Source: Aotearoamyces nothofagi (taxonomy: Eukaryota; Ascomycota; Leotiomycetes; Leotiales; Tympanidaceae). From it: 64,000 nucleotides of DNA. Both the position numbers and the translations under genes were made by a program. Below are positions 34,301 to 46,900 of the stretch, piece by piece. Position 1 is the stretch's first letter. Every line of letters begins with the position of its first letter. The notes below the pieces were generated by a model. It was not told where the DNA came from and did no database searches. It saw only the letters and a program-made list of their open reading frames with translations. The DNA lies in the NCBI GenBank assembly GCA_015345905.1, contig JADDTR010000010.1:248001-312000 (forward strand), written 5' to 3'.

Positions 34301-37295
34301 ATCACGTAACTCGTGGATGCGTGAATATGTGGCGCTGCTGGTATCGAGCAGGTACCCAGCTTGGTACTGAAATTGAGGTCTAGTCTCATCTTCGTCTCCT
34401 TCAGCGAGAAGATGTTCACCATCGAGATCCTCATTCTGGTCTGCCATCTCTGTATCACGATCGAAGGTGTCCACCACATTCGTACGCTGGATGGCACCGC
34501 CTTGTCCCGATGCCTGCTTTGGGTCGAAAAGGGATGAGAGGCCAGAAACGACAAGTCGTAACTGTGTAAGATTCCGTGAAACTTCGTCCGACCAAATCTT
34601 ATTCTTTCCTTTTCTGCTCACAGATGGACTATCACTTATCAGGTCATCAAGTCTTTGGATTGCTGTCTCGACTTGAGATTCGAATAATTCCACAGCGAAG
34701 GCAATTTCTTCTTCGGAAGGGTAATGCCATTTGATTGTGAGTTCCGAAAGAAGTGTGCTCTGACCCCAGTCTTTAGCATTAATACCTCGTTCTAAGATAC
34801 TCGGCTCGAATGCTGCGACATCAATAGGGTAGATAAGCGTGAGGTTCAAAAGTAAGTGATGGATGAAGTTCGAGATATGGATAGTAGGCAGCCCCCGGCA
34901 TTTGTCCTGCATATATAAGGCAATGTCAAACAGATCTTTCTTGTAGTCTAATACATCACTCCCGACATGCACCACAATCATACTTAGCATACTAATATGC
35001 CAAACAAGAGCCCTGTCTCGTGGCAAAACATCAGTTCCACTACTCCTATCCGATGCAGCACCATTGTAGTCGATTTCGTTCCGAATGCCAACGATAAGCA
35101 TTGGAACGAATCGTTTGAGAGTTTTTTCTGGATTTGCTTTACACAAAGCGTTCACCATAAAAGCCATTGCATCTCGAGCTTGGTGGACGACATGGCCACC
35201 GACAAAACTAGCAAGTTTCTCCAATGCGACGTCGAAGAGTTTGGGCGATAGGGAGGCAAAAAGAGGGGTGAGAGCAGCAGGAAGAGTATTTATTACATTC
35301 TCTTCTGGTGAACCGCTTCTGACTCTTGCTGCGTCTGGCAGATTCTCTAGCAGAGTGAATATCTTTCCAAGGAGGGCCGAGATGAATTCGCTGAATCCAC
35401 CAGTCGAAGATTCCAGTATCTTTACCTCATCTTCCTCGGTGAGTTCGTGCTCGTAGTCGAGCACAACGTCTTGGCCCTCTCTCTCCATTCGATCCATTTC
35501 ACCCTGCACCCATTGTGTTGCAAGCGAAGTATCGTGAACACCACCCTCCTCCTTCGTAAGATCGACAAAAGGTACGCTATAAGCAACAGCTTGAATGAAC
35601 GTAAGTGTGTGCATTGTTTTGTCTAGATCATTTGCATCTATTCCTGGTAAAGCAAGTGCAAGAAGAGCAGTTATGTGACAGCGGAAGCCCTTCTCTTTAG
35701 ACATGATATTGGCGATATCTTGCAAACCTCGAAGAGAAGAAGTTGTCCGATGCACTTCAACTAGACCCTGTAGCGAAGGGTAGAACCTTTGGAGAGCTCC
35801 AGGAAGTATGATACTTGGCTCAAGGTAGGCTAGGCCATGCAAGGCGGAGAGGTAATAGCTAACGGACTTTGAGCTTTTCGCGAAGATACCCATGAAAGTC
35901 ACCTCCTTCAGGCACAGCACAAATCGCCTCTTCAAGGCATCATTGAGACGCCGGTCTTCTGGTGTGTCCTGCTCCCCACTTCTTTCCCGGTTCCACCGCA
36001 TAACAAAGAAATCAACGAGGTGGGCGGTGAGCTGGGAAAGCATTGTCGTCCAAATTCCTTGGTTCGATGGATGGAAGAAAGTATCGATGGACTCTATCAA
36101 GCCTTCAAGGTTCGTCAATATAGAGCCTGGCTGATTCAAACATGCAGGCGAAAGCGACATGACAATCCATCGCGCGATATTGTAAGCCACAGGGTTCTTC
36201 TTTTTGTCTCTTTCGAGATAGACTGCTAGGCCTCCGCCTAGATCTACATTTTCGCTATATGGTGATGATGCTTGGCCCACTGGTATTTCCGTCAATCTCA
36301 AAATTGCTGTGAATATCAAGTCCGACTGCGCCTTGGTGAAAATGCCATGTTCTGAGAAGTTGAGGTGCTTGCATGATAAATTGTCACGGGCAAGGCGCGA
36401 GAAAATATCAATGAACGCAATATCGAAGGTTTTTGATCGGTTTACTAATGACCAGAGATGAAAGAAGGCTGGGAGATAGTCTGGAGGTTGTAATTGTCCT
36501 TCTTCCAGTGGTGCTGATGTTGTTGGCATCAACACATTCAGTACGCCAACAACAACAAAGGCACCAGAAACGTCTGAGGTGCTGAAGTAAGGTAGTATCT
36601 CTTCGAACATAGCTCGTCTCTCCCGAGGGTCGAAATATATTTGAGCTAGCTGGCAGAACCTTGGTAGGTTCCGTGTGAATCGTCGTCGAGAATTTTGGTG
36701 CGGTTCATTTTCTGATGGAAGAACGAGGCCCTTTATCTCATTCCATAACGGCCTCCAGTCTAATATGAGGTCTTGTCCGGGTTTTAAATAATGCTTCCTC
36801 CTACACATTGTTAGCTCTCAACAATTAGACAGCTAAATTGGCTCACTTTGTCAATACCAAGAACATTGACAGAAATCTCTCGGCAGTGGTGCCATCTAAT
36901 CCAGGAGCCAGTACAAGGTTATAGTATAGCTTAATAAGTTTCACTCTTAACTCTCTCGTGATCTCGAACTTCAATTGCAACCAGCCCCTAAACTCCCGTG
37001 TCCAGTGAACCGCACCTGGCGAGAAATCCTCCGCCTTTATAGCAGTATAGAGCTGCTTGAGAATTTCCTGCAAAGCTGCATCTCGCTGTCCCTCTTCTTC
37101 GACGCCGTATGGTAGAAGTTTGAAGTATGGAAACGTCCGTTGTCGGTAACGCTTATCGTCATCCACCTTGCCCTCACTCCCATCCCAACCCACACCTGGT
37201 GACGTTGATCGTGAGGCAGGGTCAGAAGAATTCCCTAGAATGTGCAGCGCGTGAGAATGGCCATATAGTCGGCCATTCATGTAGCCTTCTTCCAT
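31320..37295 (-). CDS. BLM10: proteasome activator Blm10/PA200
   Basis: Three exons (37295-36847, 36800-31448, 31382-31320) give 1954 residues. Blm10 is a giant HEAT-repeat dome that caps the 20S proteasome, opening its gate and stimulating degradation of acetylated histones and some unfolded proteins; mainly nuclear. Recognisable parts: RTFPYFKLLPYGVEEEGQRD, the ALQEILKQLYTAIKAEDFSPGAVHWTREF-type segment, KRKHYLKPGQDLILDWRPLW across the first intron, the central HEAT array, and the C-terminal Blm10 domain. The last exon ends in LWKSYFA; the C-terminal tripeptide acts like the HbYX motif (YYA in yeast) that docks into the alpha-ring pocket. The start at 37295 (MEEGYMNG) is preferred; the frame is open to an ATG at 37409, but that extension is not family-like. 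Confidence 0.94.
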
Positions 37296-38313
37296 ATTAT
37301 CGATTCGAGATGCGCAGAATGAGATAATGGGTTGCAGACTGTCTGTAGCCCGTCCTGAATCAAATCGGTAAGCAAACGTTTCCAACAAGAACTCCAGACA
37401 GACATTCAATACCTCAGAAGAATAGAAAGCTCAGAAATTGGATGTGCGGTTGTGAACTGTATAGCACACGATCCTGTTGGTAGCTCCTCTGTCTGACCGA
37501 GCTCAGGGAGCTTCAGAAACTCTCTGTATGGATTTCAGTGGTCGACTTCTGTCCGTTTCATTGACGTGTTCACTGACGGGAAGTAAGAGGAACTGCGAAA
37601 TTCGGATCCACACACTGTTGTTGCACAGCAGGTATGTAAGTGAAACGAAGCAATGGATCGGATTCACAGCCTCGCGCGCACGACCCTAGCCTCCGCTTAG
37701 CTCACGATGATGGAACTTCGAGTTTAGGTAGGCGTATCGCAAGGCGAGGCTCTGCGAAACTACGGAAGTATCACTTTCCAGGAAGCTAGTAGTGAATCAG
37801 ATTTCAAATTAAAGTATGAAGTAAATTTTATTAAGTTATGAATATCAGGAAGGAAATTTATAGAGTACATGATGCGTGCCTAGATCGTACGTAACCCGTT
37901 CTCCGCCTAAACTTATTACTCGGTATTCTTTCTCAATTTCAGGCACAGTCGCCAACGCGTCAACACCCGGCCGCCACCTACCTAGGCACGCGGACGTTTA
38001 ATGCCTAAATAAGCCGTAACAGATTTAGAAACAGATGGAACAGTGTACCATTGTGGCTAATTTTTGTCATTGCAATTCATGAAGCCATATCTACCAGGAT
38101 GTTTGAAAGCATGTACTCGCCCAATCTCCTTTTCCCAATGCAAGGCCTTTCTGAGAACCCAACTCCAAAGCTGGTATAAACCTAGACTGTATGCTGACCT
38201 CCAATATCAACTGCCCCTAGTGCCTATTGCTAAAGATATGCAGGCTGTATTTAGAATGTAGTACAGTAATAAAGCGAATAAAACAGTGTTCATAGCGCAT
38301 ACGATGATGATCA
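37296..38313. other. intergenic, BLM10 promoter side
   Basis: About 1 kb between the BLM10 start and the 3' end of the next reverse-strand gene. Contains the words CCTACCTAGGCACGCGG (about 37977-37993), also frequent elsewhere in intergenic DNA here. No gene supported. Confidence 0.5.
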
Positions 38314-40155
38314 TTATGCACCATGACTGCGGCGGAACATACATAGCCAGGACCTCCATCGTCTTTCCTTCAGTCTTGTTCTAGAAGTTTCCGCGGTTTG
38401 AGTATCTGCCCGGTGTTTTTTGACATTTGCAAGGGTACCAGGTTGATTATTTGAATGCCGACGAGGATTGTTACCCGAATGGCTCTCTTCGGGAGCTTGA
38501 CCTCTAATCCTAGAAGATTGCATCTGTTGATTCTGAATGGGAGTCTGCAGAGCCCTGGGAGGTGTATTAGTAGTCAAAGGAGAAGTTACAGCCGTCTGAA
38601 TTCCAAAAGAGTCCGTCATATCAGTAGTAGTTATATCAGTGGTAGTCGCACGGCGAGCTGAAACAGACCGTGAAGGTCGGGACCCGTCTTCGTCATGGCT
38701 AGCAACGGTGCTTGGAGCGTTGCCAGCTCTTCGTGAAGTAGCACGTTCCATGAAAGCGGTGCCTACTGAAATAGCTCTTCTTGGTGAGGAGACTGTTGGA
38801 TCAAAGACGGAGTTTGACGGACTGCCCCGAAAGATCTGATTCCCACGGAGGATCTTTCCTGTAAAAGTGCTCCGGTTAGAGTCGGGCGAGCCGGTACGGC
38901 AATCCTCAATCCCATCTTTGTGGCTATTCGGCGTAATGGACATAGAGACGGCTCTGGCTCCAGTAGTAGACGAAGCAGATGCTTGTTTTGGCAATGTGCT
39001 GCAGGGAGTATCATCGTATTTAAAGTAGCGGCACCATCCTACCGTCAGAGCAACCCAGGCTCCAGTGACCTGTATTAATGCTCTCATCGTCTCATCAATT
39101 GGAAATGTTATACGCTCATTTCGTTCATTTTTAGTATCTGTTGGTGGATTGCCTATTGATGTTCGAATAGGCGACGTGGGAGGATGCCAGTCAGCAGAGG
39201 ATGAGACGGTAGTGTAATAATCCGGAATATCCAAAACAAACTCCGTCATCGAGGCCAGTATTGGATGACGGCGTGAACTTGGATGCAGGATGCTGAAATT
39301 ATATTTATGCTCTGGCGTACTTGTTCCTTCGTATGCTGAATGGCGTTGGGGGCTCCCTCGGCGCACCCATCTCGCCGTAGTCTTGGTGCCGGTGACAGGA
39401 TCTATTGTCACAAACTCAAACACTCCTTTTGGCATTACGGACCCCTGCCATTTCGACCCATCTCCAAAGCAGATCTCAGTACTCCCGGGAAGAGATCGAA
39501 TTTGGCATATCACTGCAATCACATCTCTAGATCCTAACACCTCATCATTTGCCTGATCAACCTCACCATTACCACTGCCAGATGTATCATAGTCCTCGGA
39601 TTTGACGACCATTACATCATTAGCTCCTAACTCGTCTCTCCCCTTAAACATGCGGGGGAACTTCTTCACTAGCCTAGGCACAAAAACAGAGGAAGATAAG
39701 ATGTCGACGGTCGGTATAGGCCTCGAATTTGGTGGAACTTGCTGGAATTGCAACAAGAGCTTGGGTTTGATATGCAGCAACTTTTGCTTATGGGTAAGAG
39801 TGGGTGCTGGCTGTGCAAGACAATATTTTATGCTAGATCGGGTAGATCGTCTTCTCCTCCTCGATCCACTAGCAGTTATTTCACTCCAATCTGAACATGC
39901 GAGCGACCGCCCATCTTCGCTCATGGTGTCTATGTCCGGCTCTTGGAAAGAGACGTGCTCGCGGATCTTCGGGCGCCTTGGGGGTAACCGCGTTGCAGGT
40001 CGAATATATGTTATCGTGGAGCTATCCCGAGTAATTTCTGGGCTTGACGGGGATGCTGAAAACGCCGAGCGTCCTAATGGAGTATTTCCAGAAATGTAGT
40101 TAATGGGGGTAGAGTATTCATGACCATGCAATGCAGCGCCTGAATGGAGCATCAT
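38314..40155 (-). CDS. uncharacterised fungal protein, 613 aa
   Basis: One exon; family not recognised. The N-terminal third is Ser/Pro/Arg-rich and looks disordered, with a basic RRRRRST tract at about 99-105. A central part, roughly residues 140-375, looks folded: PTVDILSSSVFVPRLVKKFPRMF, RDVIAVICQIRS, GDGSKWQGSVMPKGVFEFVT, KYNFSILHPSSRRHPILASM, and a hydrophobic helix VTGAWVALTVGWCRYF at about 365-380. The last 200 residues are low-complexity and end in a basic, aromatic WRSWLCMFRRS segment that might touch membranes. The coding nature rests on length, composition and the presence of clearly structured blocks; nuclear or membrane-linked location is open. The ATG at 40155 is the first of two adjacent ones. 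Confidence 0.7.
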   Translation of the reverse strand: MMLHSGAALHGHEYSTPINYISGNTPLGRSAFSASPSSPEITRDSSTITYIRPATRLPPRRPKIREHVSFQEPDIDTMSEDGRSLACSDWSEITASGSRRRRRSTRSSIKYCLAQPAPTLTHKQKLLHIKPKLLLQFQQVPPNSRPIPTVDILSSSVFVPRLVKKFPRMFKGRDELGANDVMVVKSEDYDTSGSGNGEVDQANDEVLGSRDVIAVICQIRSLPGSTEICFGDGSKWQGSVMPKGVFEFVTIDPVTGTKTTARWVRRGSPQRHSAYEGTSTPEHKYNFSILHPSSRRHPILASMTEFVLDIPDYYTTVSSSADWHPPTSPIRTSIGNPPTDTKNERNERITFPIDETMRALIQVTGAWVALTVGWCRYFKYDDTPCSTLPKQASASSTTGARAVSMSITPNSHKDGIEDCRTGSPDSNRSTFTGKILRGNQIFRGSPSNSVFDPTVSSPRRAISVGTAFMERATSRRAGNAPSTVASHDEDGSRPSRSVSARRATTTDITTTDMTDSFGIQTAVTSPLTTNTPPRALQTPIQNQQMQSSRIRGQAPEESHSGNNPRRHSNNQPGTLANVKKHRADTQTAETSRTRLKERRWRSWLCMFRRSHGA

Positions 40156-41851
40156 CGTTGATGCTTAAGCCCGCCCCGCCACCCCGGGACGCCGTTTGAC
40201 AGTAAAGAGGAAGTCGCGACGTTGGGAGCGAGAGTACCTGGGGGAAGAAGGAAGTCGCTGAGATGCGAGGAAAAAGTATCTGGTATCATTTCCTACTAAA
40301 CTTTAAGGCGCTGTTTGGAGCTGGCCTGTAGGGCTGACGGGCAGCTGAGCTTATGTCGGTTCTCAGCTTATTCTAAAGATGGGCAAAGCTATGAATGGTA
40401 AAAGCAGCTTCGGCCTGTCAGAGAGAAAAGGCAGGCATTCGAGCATAGTAGCCAAAGAATGCCAAGGAAAGAGGAAAGAAAGAGGAAAATAGAGCGGAGA
40501 GCAGAGAGCAGAGAGCAGAGAGCAGAGAAAGAGAGAGGAGACGGGGTGGTTTTCTTGTACGACGGTGTGGGCCTGGGAGTAATTCACCGCGATGGAGCGT
40601 ACAGAAGCTGCGTAGGTGGAAAGCTCTATATCGGTCACTATGAAGTTGCTGGCGAGTGGGGTTTCGGAGTTTCGGGGTTTACCAATACCGCCATGCTAAT
40701 AAATGGTGCTTACTCACACGCTGGCATCTTACGCATCCGTGGCATCTTACCTTGGCTACGCCTTAGCTACGCCTCAGCGGCGATTTACGGTGGAGAGTGT
40801 GCTGTGTAGCGCGTCGGGGGCCGCGGCATATGAGCGCGCAATGCCGAGATGCCTAGGCAGGGCAGCCACGGTACATGCCCGTCGGCCAATCAGGATGCAG
40901 GCGCGACGGGGAGGACAAATCATACGACCTCTCCGACGCGAGCTTACGGGCCCGGATTATCATCTCACGCCGACTCCGTCCACAGCAATAATGTCCAAGT
41001 AATGCACGGCAGACGAACCTGCCTGAGGCATGCAGATGGGGTTGACTAGCCGGGCACATGTACAGTACGCCACGCCGTGGAGGCTCCCTGCCTTGCTCCA
41101 CGGAGGCTCCCGACCTTACTCGTCGTGTGGGAGCGGGACGGGACAGCAAGTCAGCCGGACAGATGTTATGAATGGTTATCAATGTTCTAGTACTGTTTCC
41201 AAGATCTGCTCGGTGGATACTCTCGGTCTCTGCCCCTCATGATCTCATCGCGTAGGTGCACTGCACTGGCAGGTCTGAAGGCCATTTTAGGTTGGCTCTT
41301 CTGCTCCTCGCTCCAAAAGAAATGTTTGCAAAATGGATACCTCAGTTGGTCCCCTGAGAGAGAAGTGGCTGGCTACCTACCTTAGCTGCTTACGACGCCG
41401 GCACTTGGTTCTTGAAGCCTCCCCGATCATGGTCTGAATCTCGACGCTAGAACTCCCCTTAGCATACCTTAGGCAGGACCTATTCTTGCCTTTGTCCGAA
41501 GCTGGAGATCCGAATAGTAATGACACTCTCCTCGGCTCCGAAGCATCACGATAGATTTATACTTCCAAAGCAGGAGCATGAAAAGCCACTTTTGCAAGAA
41601 TCTGGTAGCATAGGATGGCCCGGGAAGGACCAGAAGCTTTTGAGTACCTTAATTCGGAAGTCTTTTCTTAGGTCCTGCCGCTAAACTCTAAGGCTGCTTG
41701 TAGTTTTTGGACGGGCGGAAGTTCCGTGATTTATGCAAATATCGAATAGTCAATGCTCGCCCGCTGGCATGCATAACTTTTATGCGATGCGAATCTGTAC
41801 GTGCAACCAAAATTGTTTGATCTGAGCTCTATATTCACAATAGAACGCGCA
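40156..41851. other. 1.7-kb intergenic stretch before GPI18
   Basis: Holds a purine-rich tandem repeat (40490-40545), short direct repeats such as GGCATCTTAC / GGCTACGCC (about 40722-40775) and GGAGGCTCCC (about 41080-41115), and C/G-rich promoter-like DNA. Several frames of about 100 codons occur but none shows family features. The GPI18 promoter should be at its right end. Confidence 0.5.
40490..40545. repeat. AGAGAGC heptamer tandem repeat in a purine tract
   Basis: Four to five copies of the 7-nt unit GCAGAGA in a run of A and G, continuing into GAAAGAGAGAGGAG. A microsatellite-like purine tract upstream of the 613-aa protein gene (which runs away from it) and far from GPI18. Confidence 0.8.
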
Positions 41852-43390
41852 ATGACGCTCTCGTCCCTCGTTTCAAGGCCTCTAGATCATCCTATTCCGG
41901 CGATTATTGCTCTTTTCGTAGCCTGGAAGTCTCTTCTTCTTCTCGTCGCAGTATGCAGCCCAGGTCCAGCCTATGACACGTCGACAACTTTGTACCAACT
42001 TGACAACGAGACCAGCGGCCGACCTTACAACAATATAGAGAATGCTTTAAACTTTATATCCGGAAAGCTGACAAGATGGGATGCCATCTACTTTGTTAAG
42101 GTAGCTAATCGAGGCTACCTATATGAGCAAGACTGGGCCTGGGGATGGGGGTTTACTCGCATTATTGCCTTGTTTTCAAACGGTACGGGAACATCTATTC
42201 TCAATTAGGCCTGCAGTACTGATGAAGGTAGATCTCAAGGAGCACGGATTTAAAGACTATCACTTTCTGGAAAGCTTCGTTGGGATTGTCATTTCTCATG
42301 CTTCTCACGGCCTCTCCGCCCTCGCCCTTTATGAGCTGGCACTAGCCATATTTCCGGACACTTCGAGCAAAAGACTGGCTTTTATAAGCGCATGCATCCA
42401 CATCATCTCTCCCGGAGGCTTATTTTTGTCGGCTCCATATGGTGAAGCTACCTTTGCTCTGCTGAGTTTCCTTGGACATCTTTTCTTCGTCAAAAGCTTC
42501 GGCGTCAATGAACGCTCTTCGGCCATTCAAGACCTCTTCATGGTGGCATCCGGTATAGTACTGGGATGTGCCGGCACTGTGCGGAGTAACGGCCTTGTAA
42601 GTGGATTGATGTTCCTGGAAGAGGCGTTTAGAGTCACGTTCTCGCTCAGGGAGGGTATTAAGATACCTGTGATTCGGCGTCTAGCCGCCACTGGACTCGG
42701 CGGAGTTTGCTTAGGCCTAGGATTTCTCCTTCCTCAATATATTGCCTATCAAGAGTACTGTGGAAATCCATCGAGTTTACATGGTCAATTACCAAGAACA
42801 TGGTGCGAAGAAAAACTTCCCAGCATTTACGTGTTCGTACAGGAGCATTACTGGTAAGTTACTGCTTAATTCCCGGCCGCATGACATGCTAAAGCAATTA
42901 CAGGAATGTTGGCTTTCTCCGATATTGGACCGCATCTAACATACCATTATTCATTCTCGCAGCTCCAATGCTGGGGATCATGATTTTGTCTTGCTTCTGG
43001 GCTTTGGAGATACAGCCAGCACCTGTTAATACCTGTAGAAATCCGAGCGACAGCGGCGACCGTGTAGCAGTAGCTTCTTCATCGACAGAAAAAACAACTC
43101 GAATACTGCGAAGTCTAGCGATTCCTCAGCTTTTGCTATCACTTATGGCATTAACTAGCTATCACGTGCAGATAATCACGCGGATCTCATCGGGCTACCC
43201 GCTCTGGCATTTGTGGCTTGCTTCCATGCTAATGGGAAAGTTTAACGGTAGCGCTTCTAATTGCAGTAAGGTCGGGTGCCGTAGTTGGAATTTCAAAAAG
43301 CCTGATAGGTACTATGGGATTGTTAAATACATGGTGGTCTATGCTATTGTACAAGGAGGTCTTTTTTCTTCATTTCTTCCGCCAGCATAA
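41852..43390 (+). CDS. GPI18: GPI mannosyltransferase 2 (Gpi18/PIG-V)
   Basis: Three exons (41852-42182, 42232-42853, 42904-43390) give 479 residues. Gpi18/PIG-V is a multi-spanning ER membrane enzyme that adds the second mannose to the GPI anchor precursor, using dolichol-phosphate-mannose. Family marks: LTRWDAIYFVKVANRGYLYE with the luminal Trp-Asp pair, EQDWAWGWGFTRII, HIISPGGLFLSAPYGEATFALL, GCAGTVRSNGLVSG, QEHYWNVGFLRYWT across the second intron, and the closing FLPPA. Many hydrophobic helices. The first intron is 49 nt with a TACTGAT branch point and removes an in-frame stop. An in-frame ATG at 41801 lies upstream; 41852 fits the family N-terminus better. Confidence 0.93.
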
Positions 43391-43957
43391 AAATGAGAAA
43401 ACTGTCATGCTGTCGATAACTCTGTACTTGTAGGCGTTTATTCATGCCATTAGCCTATTGCCCTGTGCCTAAGGTGTCCATTTGTTTCAAATTATTTACG
43501 GCAGTTAAAGGTAGGTAGATTAGCTATCACTACTATCTACTCCTACCTAGGTATTCCCTTATCGCTCACCCTGCTACCTACCTTTAGCGACGGTTAGTTA
43601 CCCCATGATGGACGCATACGCTAAATTCAGGAGAGTTGGGCAAGGTGCCTTAAGCGCTGGCAGTTGGGCTGTGCCTCTCGCTTCGTCTTCCTTTGTGTGA
43701 TCTCCAACAAGCTGAATGTCAAGCTCACATTCTTGCTTCCGACTGTACAACATCCAATCATCCTGTACAAAGGAGGTGACAGATCGATCTTACTGCCCAT
43801 CGTTGATACCGTGCCGTCACCCTACAGGTGAAAGGCGTTAAATATTTGTGACGCTGCTGTCAAATTTATAGCCGGCGTCTGGCACCTTTCGTTCAAGATT
43901 TGCCCGAGTCTTTACAACGCATCAACAACCACAAAAAGACGTTGAACTTCTAATGCG
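43391..43957. promoter_or_regulatory. intergenic before the YTH gene
   Basis: Holds the 3' end of GPI18, a 13-bp inverted repeat with a palindrome inside it (43506-43586), and the promoter of the YTH gene. No coding sequence seen. Confidence 0.5.
43506..43586. repeat. 13-bp inverted repeat around a TACCTAGGTA palindrome
   Basis: TAAAGGTAGGTAG at 43506-43518 is matched exactly by its reverse complement at 43574-43586, with the palindrome TACCTAGGTA (43544-43553) in the 55-bp loop. It could form a hairpin or be a paired protein-binding site. Confidence 0.7.
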
Positions 43958-46900
43958 ATGTGGCAGAACCATAGTTTCCACGGGCACGGGAATTACCAGC
44001 AAAACTACAATGTTGACGATGGATTTATTCCCTTTTCACCTGCAACGCCAGGTCAACCATTCTACCAACAACCACAGATGATGCAGTATACTGAAGATGG
44101 GGAAGGGTTTATGCCTGGCGAATTTCCAGCTGATGCTGGCCTGTACAAAAACGCGGCATTCCAGCAGAAACAATTCGTAGGTTCGGATGGTCCGGTAAGC
44201 ATAGTGGTGGTTGTTTTTTTTAGTTAGCATGGTGGTGAAGTGGATACTGTCCCCTTTTCATTTCTTGTATATTTCTCACCATACTTCTTTCAATGTTCAC
44301 GGGGCCTAAGCTAAAATATCTCTCCGCCGATAGGAGCAGTACATACCTCAGCAGCCCAGCTCAGTATCTCAGAGTGCTTCCCGACCTGTCATGCTCGATG
44401 CAAGAGCCCAGCAACTCAAAGCAGACCTCTTAAGGAGAAGGGAAGTAGCACGCGTACAATCTGGTACACCATCTGTAGGAGCCTCTGCGGTTGCACCGCT
44501 GCCAAAGCCTGCAGATACTGCAAGGTCACTTCGAGATTCGCCTAAGACACCCAGCTCCACATCAGAAGCACATGCAGACACTTCAAGAGCTGCTTCTGTC
44601 ACTCATGACGATATCGCTGCATTGTTGGCTGAAGGGCAAGCTGCTGCGGCCGCCAATGCTGCTGATCCTAGCGTTAAGAAAGAAAGGGCATACAGCAGCT
44701 CAAGCGCCTCGAACCCCCAACAACCTGCAAAGATACATGATAATGCTCTACAGTCTCAAATTCCACCAAAAAATAGCTCAAGCCAAATCATCAAACCAAA
44801 TCAGAATATTAATGACAGCAGCTCTACAACTAATTCAAAATTGGGTTTCAGACATGAAATTAATGAAGAATCTGATACGTCTGAAGGAGAAATACGTGAG
44901 GATCCTAAACCGAAAGAGACGCAGCAATCAACCGGCCCGAAAGACAACCAACCGGCAACAAAATCAAAGAAGTTCGACGAACAAACATGCCAAAAGTCAC
45001 AAAGTGAAGTAGCTCAGAAACAAACTCAGGATGGCGAAGGTCGTACATACTCTCCAAACCGGCGGAGTCCCGTACAGGCTATAAGAGCCCCACCTCGGCA
45101 ATATGATGATTATCAAGAAGAATCAGACCGAAGGTTAGAAATAAGCACCTATCAAACAGGCTATAATAAGAATGAACGGAAGTATCAGCCAGGTGCAGAG
45201 AGGACACCATATCAGAATCGTGATGCACGCGATGCCCCTCAAGAATTTCGTAACGAAGCTAAATCTGAGGTAAAGAAAGGAGACACTTCGTTACGCAAGC
45301 CTCAGATACCAACTTTGGCACAACTCCTCCCTTATGATGAAGATCTCAGAGAATGGCTTGAGATGACGGGTTACAATGACGTCCAGAAAAGAAAGAAGAG
45401 ATTGAATCGCAAGCGAGCACTCGCTGCGTTGGAGGCCCAGGACGCTAAAAATGCGTTAAAAAGAGCTAAAATCTTAGAGGAAATGAAGGAAGATGAAGGA
45501 GATGTTCCAACTGTTGGAGCTATTCGGACATCAGCTCCTACTATAGCCCCACCACCTACTCCTAGTAAAGCAAGCGCAGTTACTAATTCCGTTGGAGAGA
45601 GCGGTAATAGATCTGTTCGTGAAGCTACTGAACGTTCTGTTTCTACTGGAAAGCAAGAGCCAGGTACGAAGCGGACATACTCTGATTACCGGAGCTCACA
45701 TCATCTAGAGGGCGCCGAGAAGTTTGGGCGTCTGGATGACGAAGGTCGTGGTTTTAAGAACATGGGTGATGATGAAGCTGATGAGCGTCGTCCGTATTCC
45801 AGTAGCTTTGAGTCTTCCCGTCGGCGATCGCCACCACTCGACAACAAAAGCTTCCGTCAGGATGACAGAAAAGAACATGACCGTGGACGGGGCCGAGGTT
45901 GTAGCCGTGATCGTGAGCTCTCTCCAGGAACACAGGCGTTTCAGAGCAGACCAACGGCTAGATCAATTTCGCGTGAATTCCATGGACAAAATGAGTACCA
46001 CGACCGGGACGATTGGGTAAACCGTCGTGCATTCGAGGTTAGAGGTAATTATAGAGGCCGTGGCTTTGATCCCAACTATAGGAGCCGTGGTCGTGGTCGT
46101 GGCAATTGGAGCAGTCGTAACGACGGCGATGATCAGCGACCAAAATTTGACCAGCGAGAGCCTTATGGCCAACGTGGCGCAGGTATTAAGCCATTCAGGG
46201 ATACTGTCGCATGGGATAAGGGAGGCAAAGGCGGTCAGTGATGTGTCCATACGTCAATTTATGCTTCATGTTGCAACTATCCTACAAGAGATATGCGCCG
46301 AGCGTAGCACTAGTCAGTCAGACTTTGGCATTTATTTCCTCGATAGTGAGTTAGCGAATAGAGGAGCACCCCTTTATGCCGCCACTTTTTAGTCTGGAGG
46401 GAAGTGCTTCGCGGGGACAAGTGTCTTATTCCAAGTATCGCTCCATGCAATGGTGTAATGACTCCCCTTCAATAAAGAGAGAATCAAGTCTAGGACGTAG
46501 TACTGCCATTGACAACATACAATATTATCTGCCTCTCTTAGCTAGGCCCTCGGTTTCAATTTGGTCTGCAATCTCCTAACATTTTGTAGATACTAGATAT
46601 TTCTTTGTGAAGTCGTTCAACGAGGATAATGTACTGTATTGCATGGAGGACGTAAGTAATCCTACCGATGCTTGAAGACTGCAATGCTGATGGTATTTCA
46701 GTCAATCTGGACGACGCAAATTCAAAATGGGGATTTGTTTAAGGACGCTTTTCTCAATTGCAAGAATGTTATTCTAGTGTTCTCGATTAATAAAAGCCGC
46801 GCATTTCAAGGCTATGTGTGTATCGAATACAGGTCCTCTCTTTATCCTAACTGGCTGACACCTGACAGGCTCGTATGGAAAGCCTTCCAGGCAGTGAAGA

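Noticed and set aside
38064-38261. Small forward frame downstream of BLM10's start
   Set aside because: 65 codons, no family resemblance, in a non-coding gap between two reverse-strand genes.
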